A DNA stretch of 13,144 nucleotides from CAZMOK01 sp964567785 (GTDB lineage Bacteria > Bacteroidota > Bacteroidia > Bacteroidales > JAGOPY01). The position numbers were made by a program, and so were the translations under genes. The stretch lies in the NCBI GenBank assembly GCA_964567785.1, contig CAZMOK010000072.1:1-13144 (forward strand). The letters run 5' to 3'. The notes under the pieces were generated by a model, which had not been told where the DNA came from, did no database searches, and saw only the letters and a program-made list of their open reading frames with translations. Shown one piece after another: positions 13,143 to 13,144 of the stretch (position 1 is the first letter of the stretch; each line of letters opens with the position of its first letter).

Positions 13143-13144
13143 AT

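Overview
The window looks like chromosomal DNA of a member of the Bacteroidota, probably near the Bacteroidales/Marinilabiliales. The clues are promoter elements of the Bacteroidota type (a TTG/TTTG at -33 and TAnnTTTG at -7, clearest at 101-132 and 9824-9831), weak Shine-Dalgarno sites, and families typical of the phylum: a DUF4412-like exported protein, an ECF sigma factor with a zinc-finger-free anti-sigma-like partner, and a ComEC without a metallo-beta-lactamase tail. A tRNA-Asp has no encoded CCA. I see no CRISPR array, integrase, transposase or phage gene. This is mostly housekeeping and stress-response DNA.

Layout. (1) 177-1112 (+) is an exported DUF4412-like protein flanked by short degenerate GATTG-type repeats. 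(2) 1257-2018 (+) is a divergent crotonase-fold protein. (3) 2149-3074 (+) is a probable peroxide-response operon: a cysteine-free PerR-like regulator followed after 29 bases by Dps, with an inverted repeat just upstream. (4) 3121-4136 (+) is an ApbE (flavin transferase) gene whose start codon and conserved body lie in different frames. (5) 4212-4682 (-) is a membrane-anchored DsrE-like protein, divergent from a membrane-anchored beta-propeller at 4850-5905 (+). (6) 6034-7294 (+) is an ECF sigma/anti-sigma pair. (7) 7317-9521 (-) is a three-gene run transcribed leftward: egtD (histidine N-alpha-methyltransferase), an uncharacterised DUF5996-like protein, and a small DUF2892 membrane protein. 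(8) 9522-9863 is a 342-base gap rich in inverted repeats. (9) 9864-10760 (+) is a bile acid:sodium symporter family transporter, followed by comEC at 10821-13049 (+). (10) tRNA-Asp (13068-13142, -) converges on comEC, and its intrinsic terminator lies inside the comEC coding end.

How the genes fit together. The PerR-like/Dps pair is a coherent iron and peroxide module. EgtD makes hercynine, the precursor of the antioxidant thiol ergothioneine, but no EgtB is present nearby. DsrE, the DUF2892 protein (a family often linked to rhodaneses) and EgtD give a loose sulfur/redox flavour, which is inference only. No strong evidence for a wholly new multi-gene system was found. The best leads are the uncharacterised gene beside egtD, the structured gap at 9567-9692, the cysteine-free PerR-like protein, and the broken apbE.
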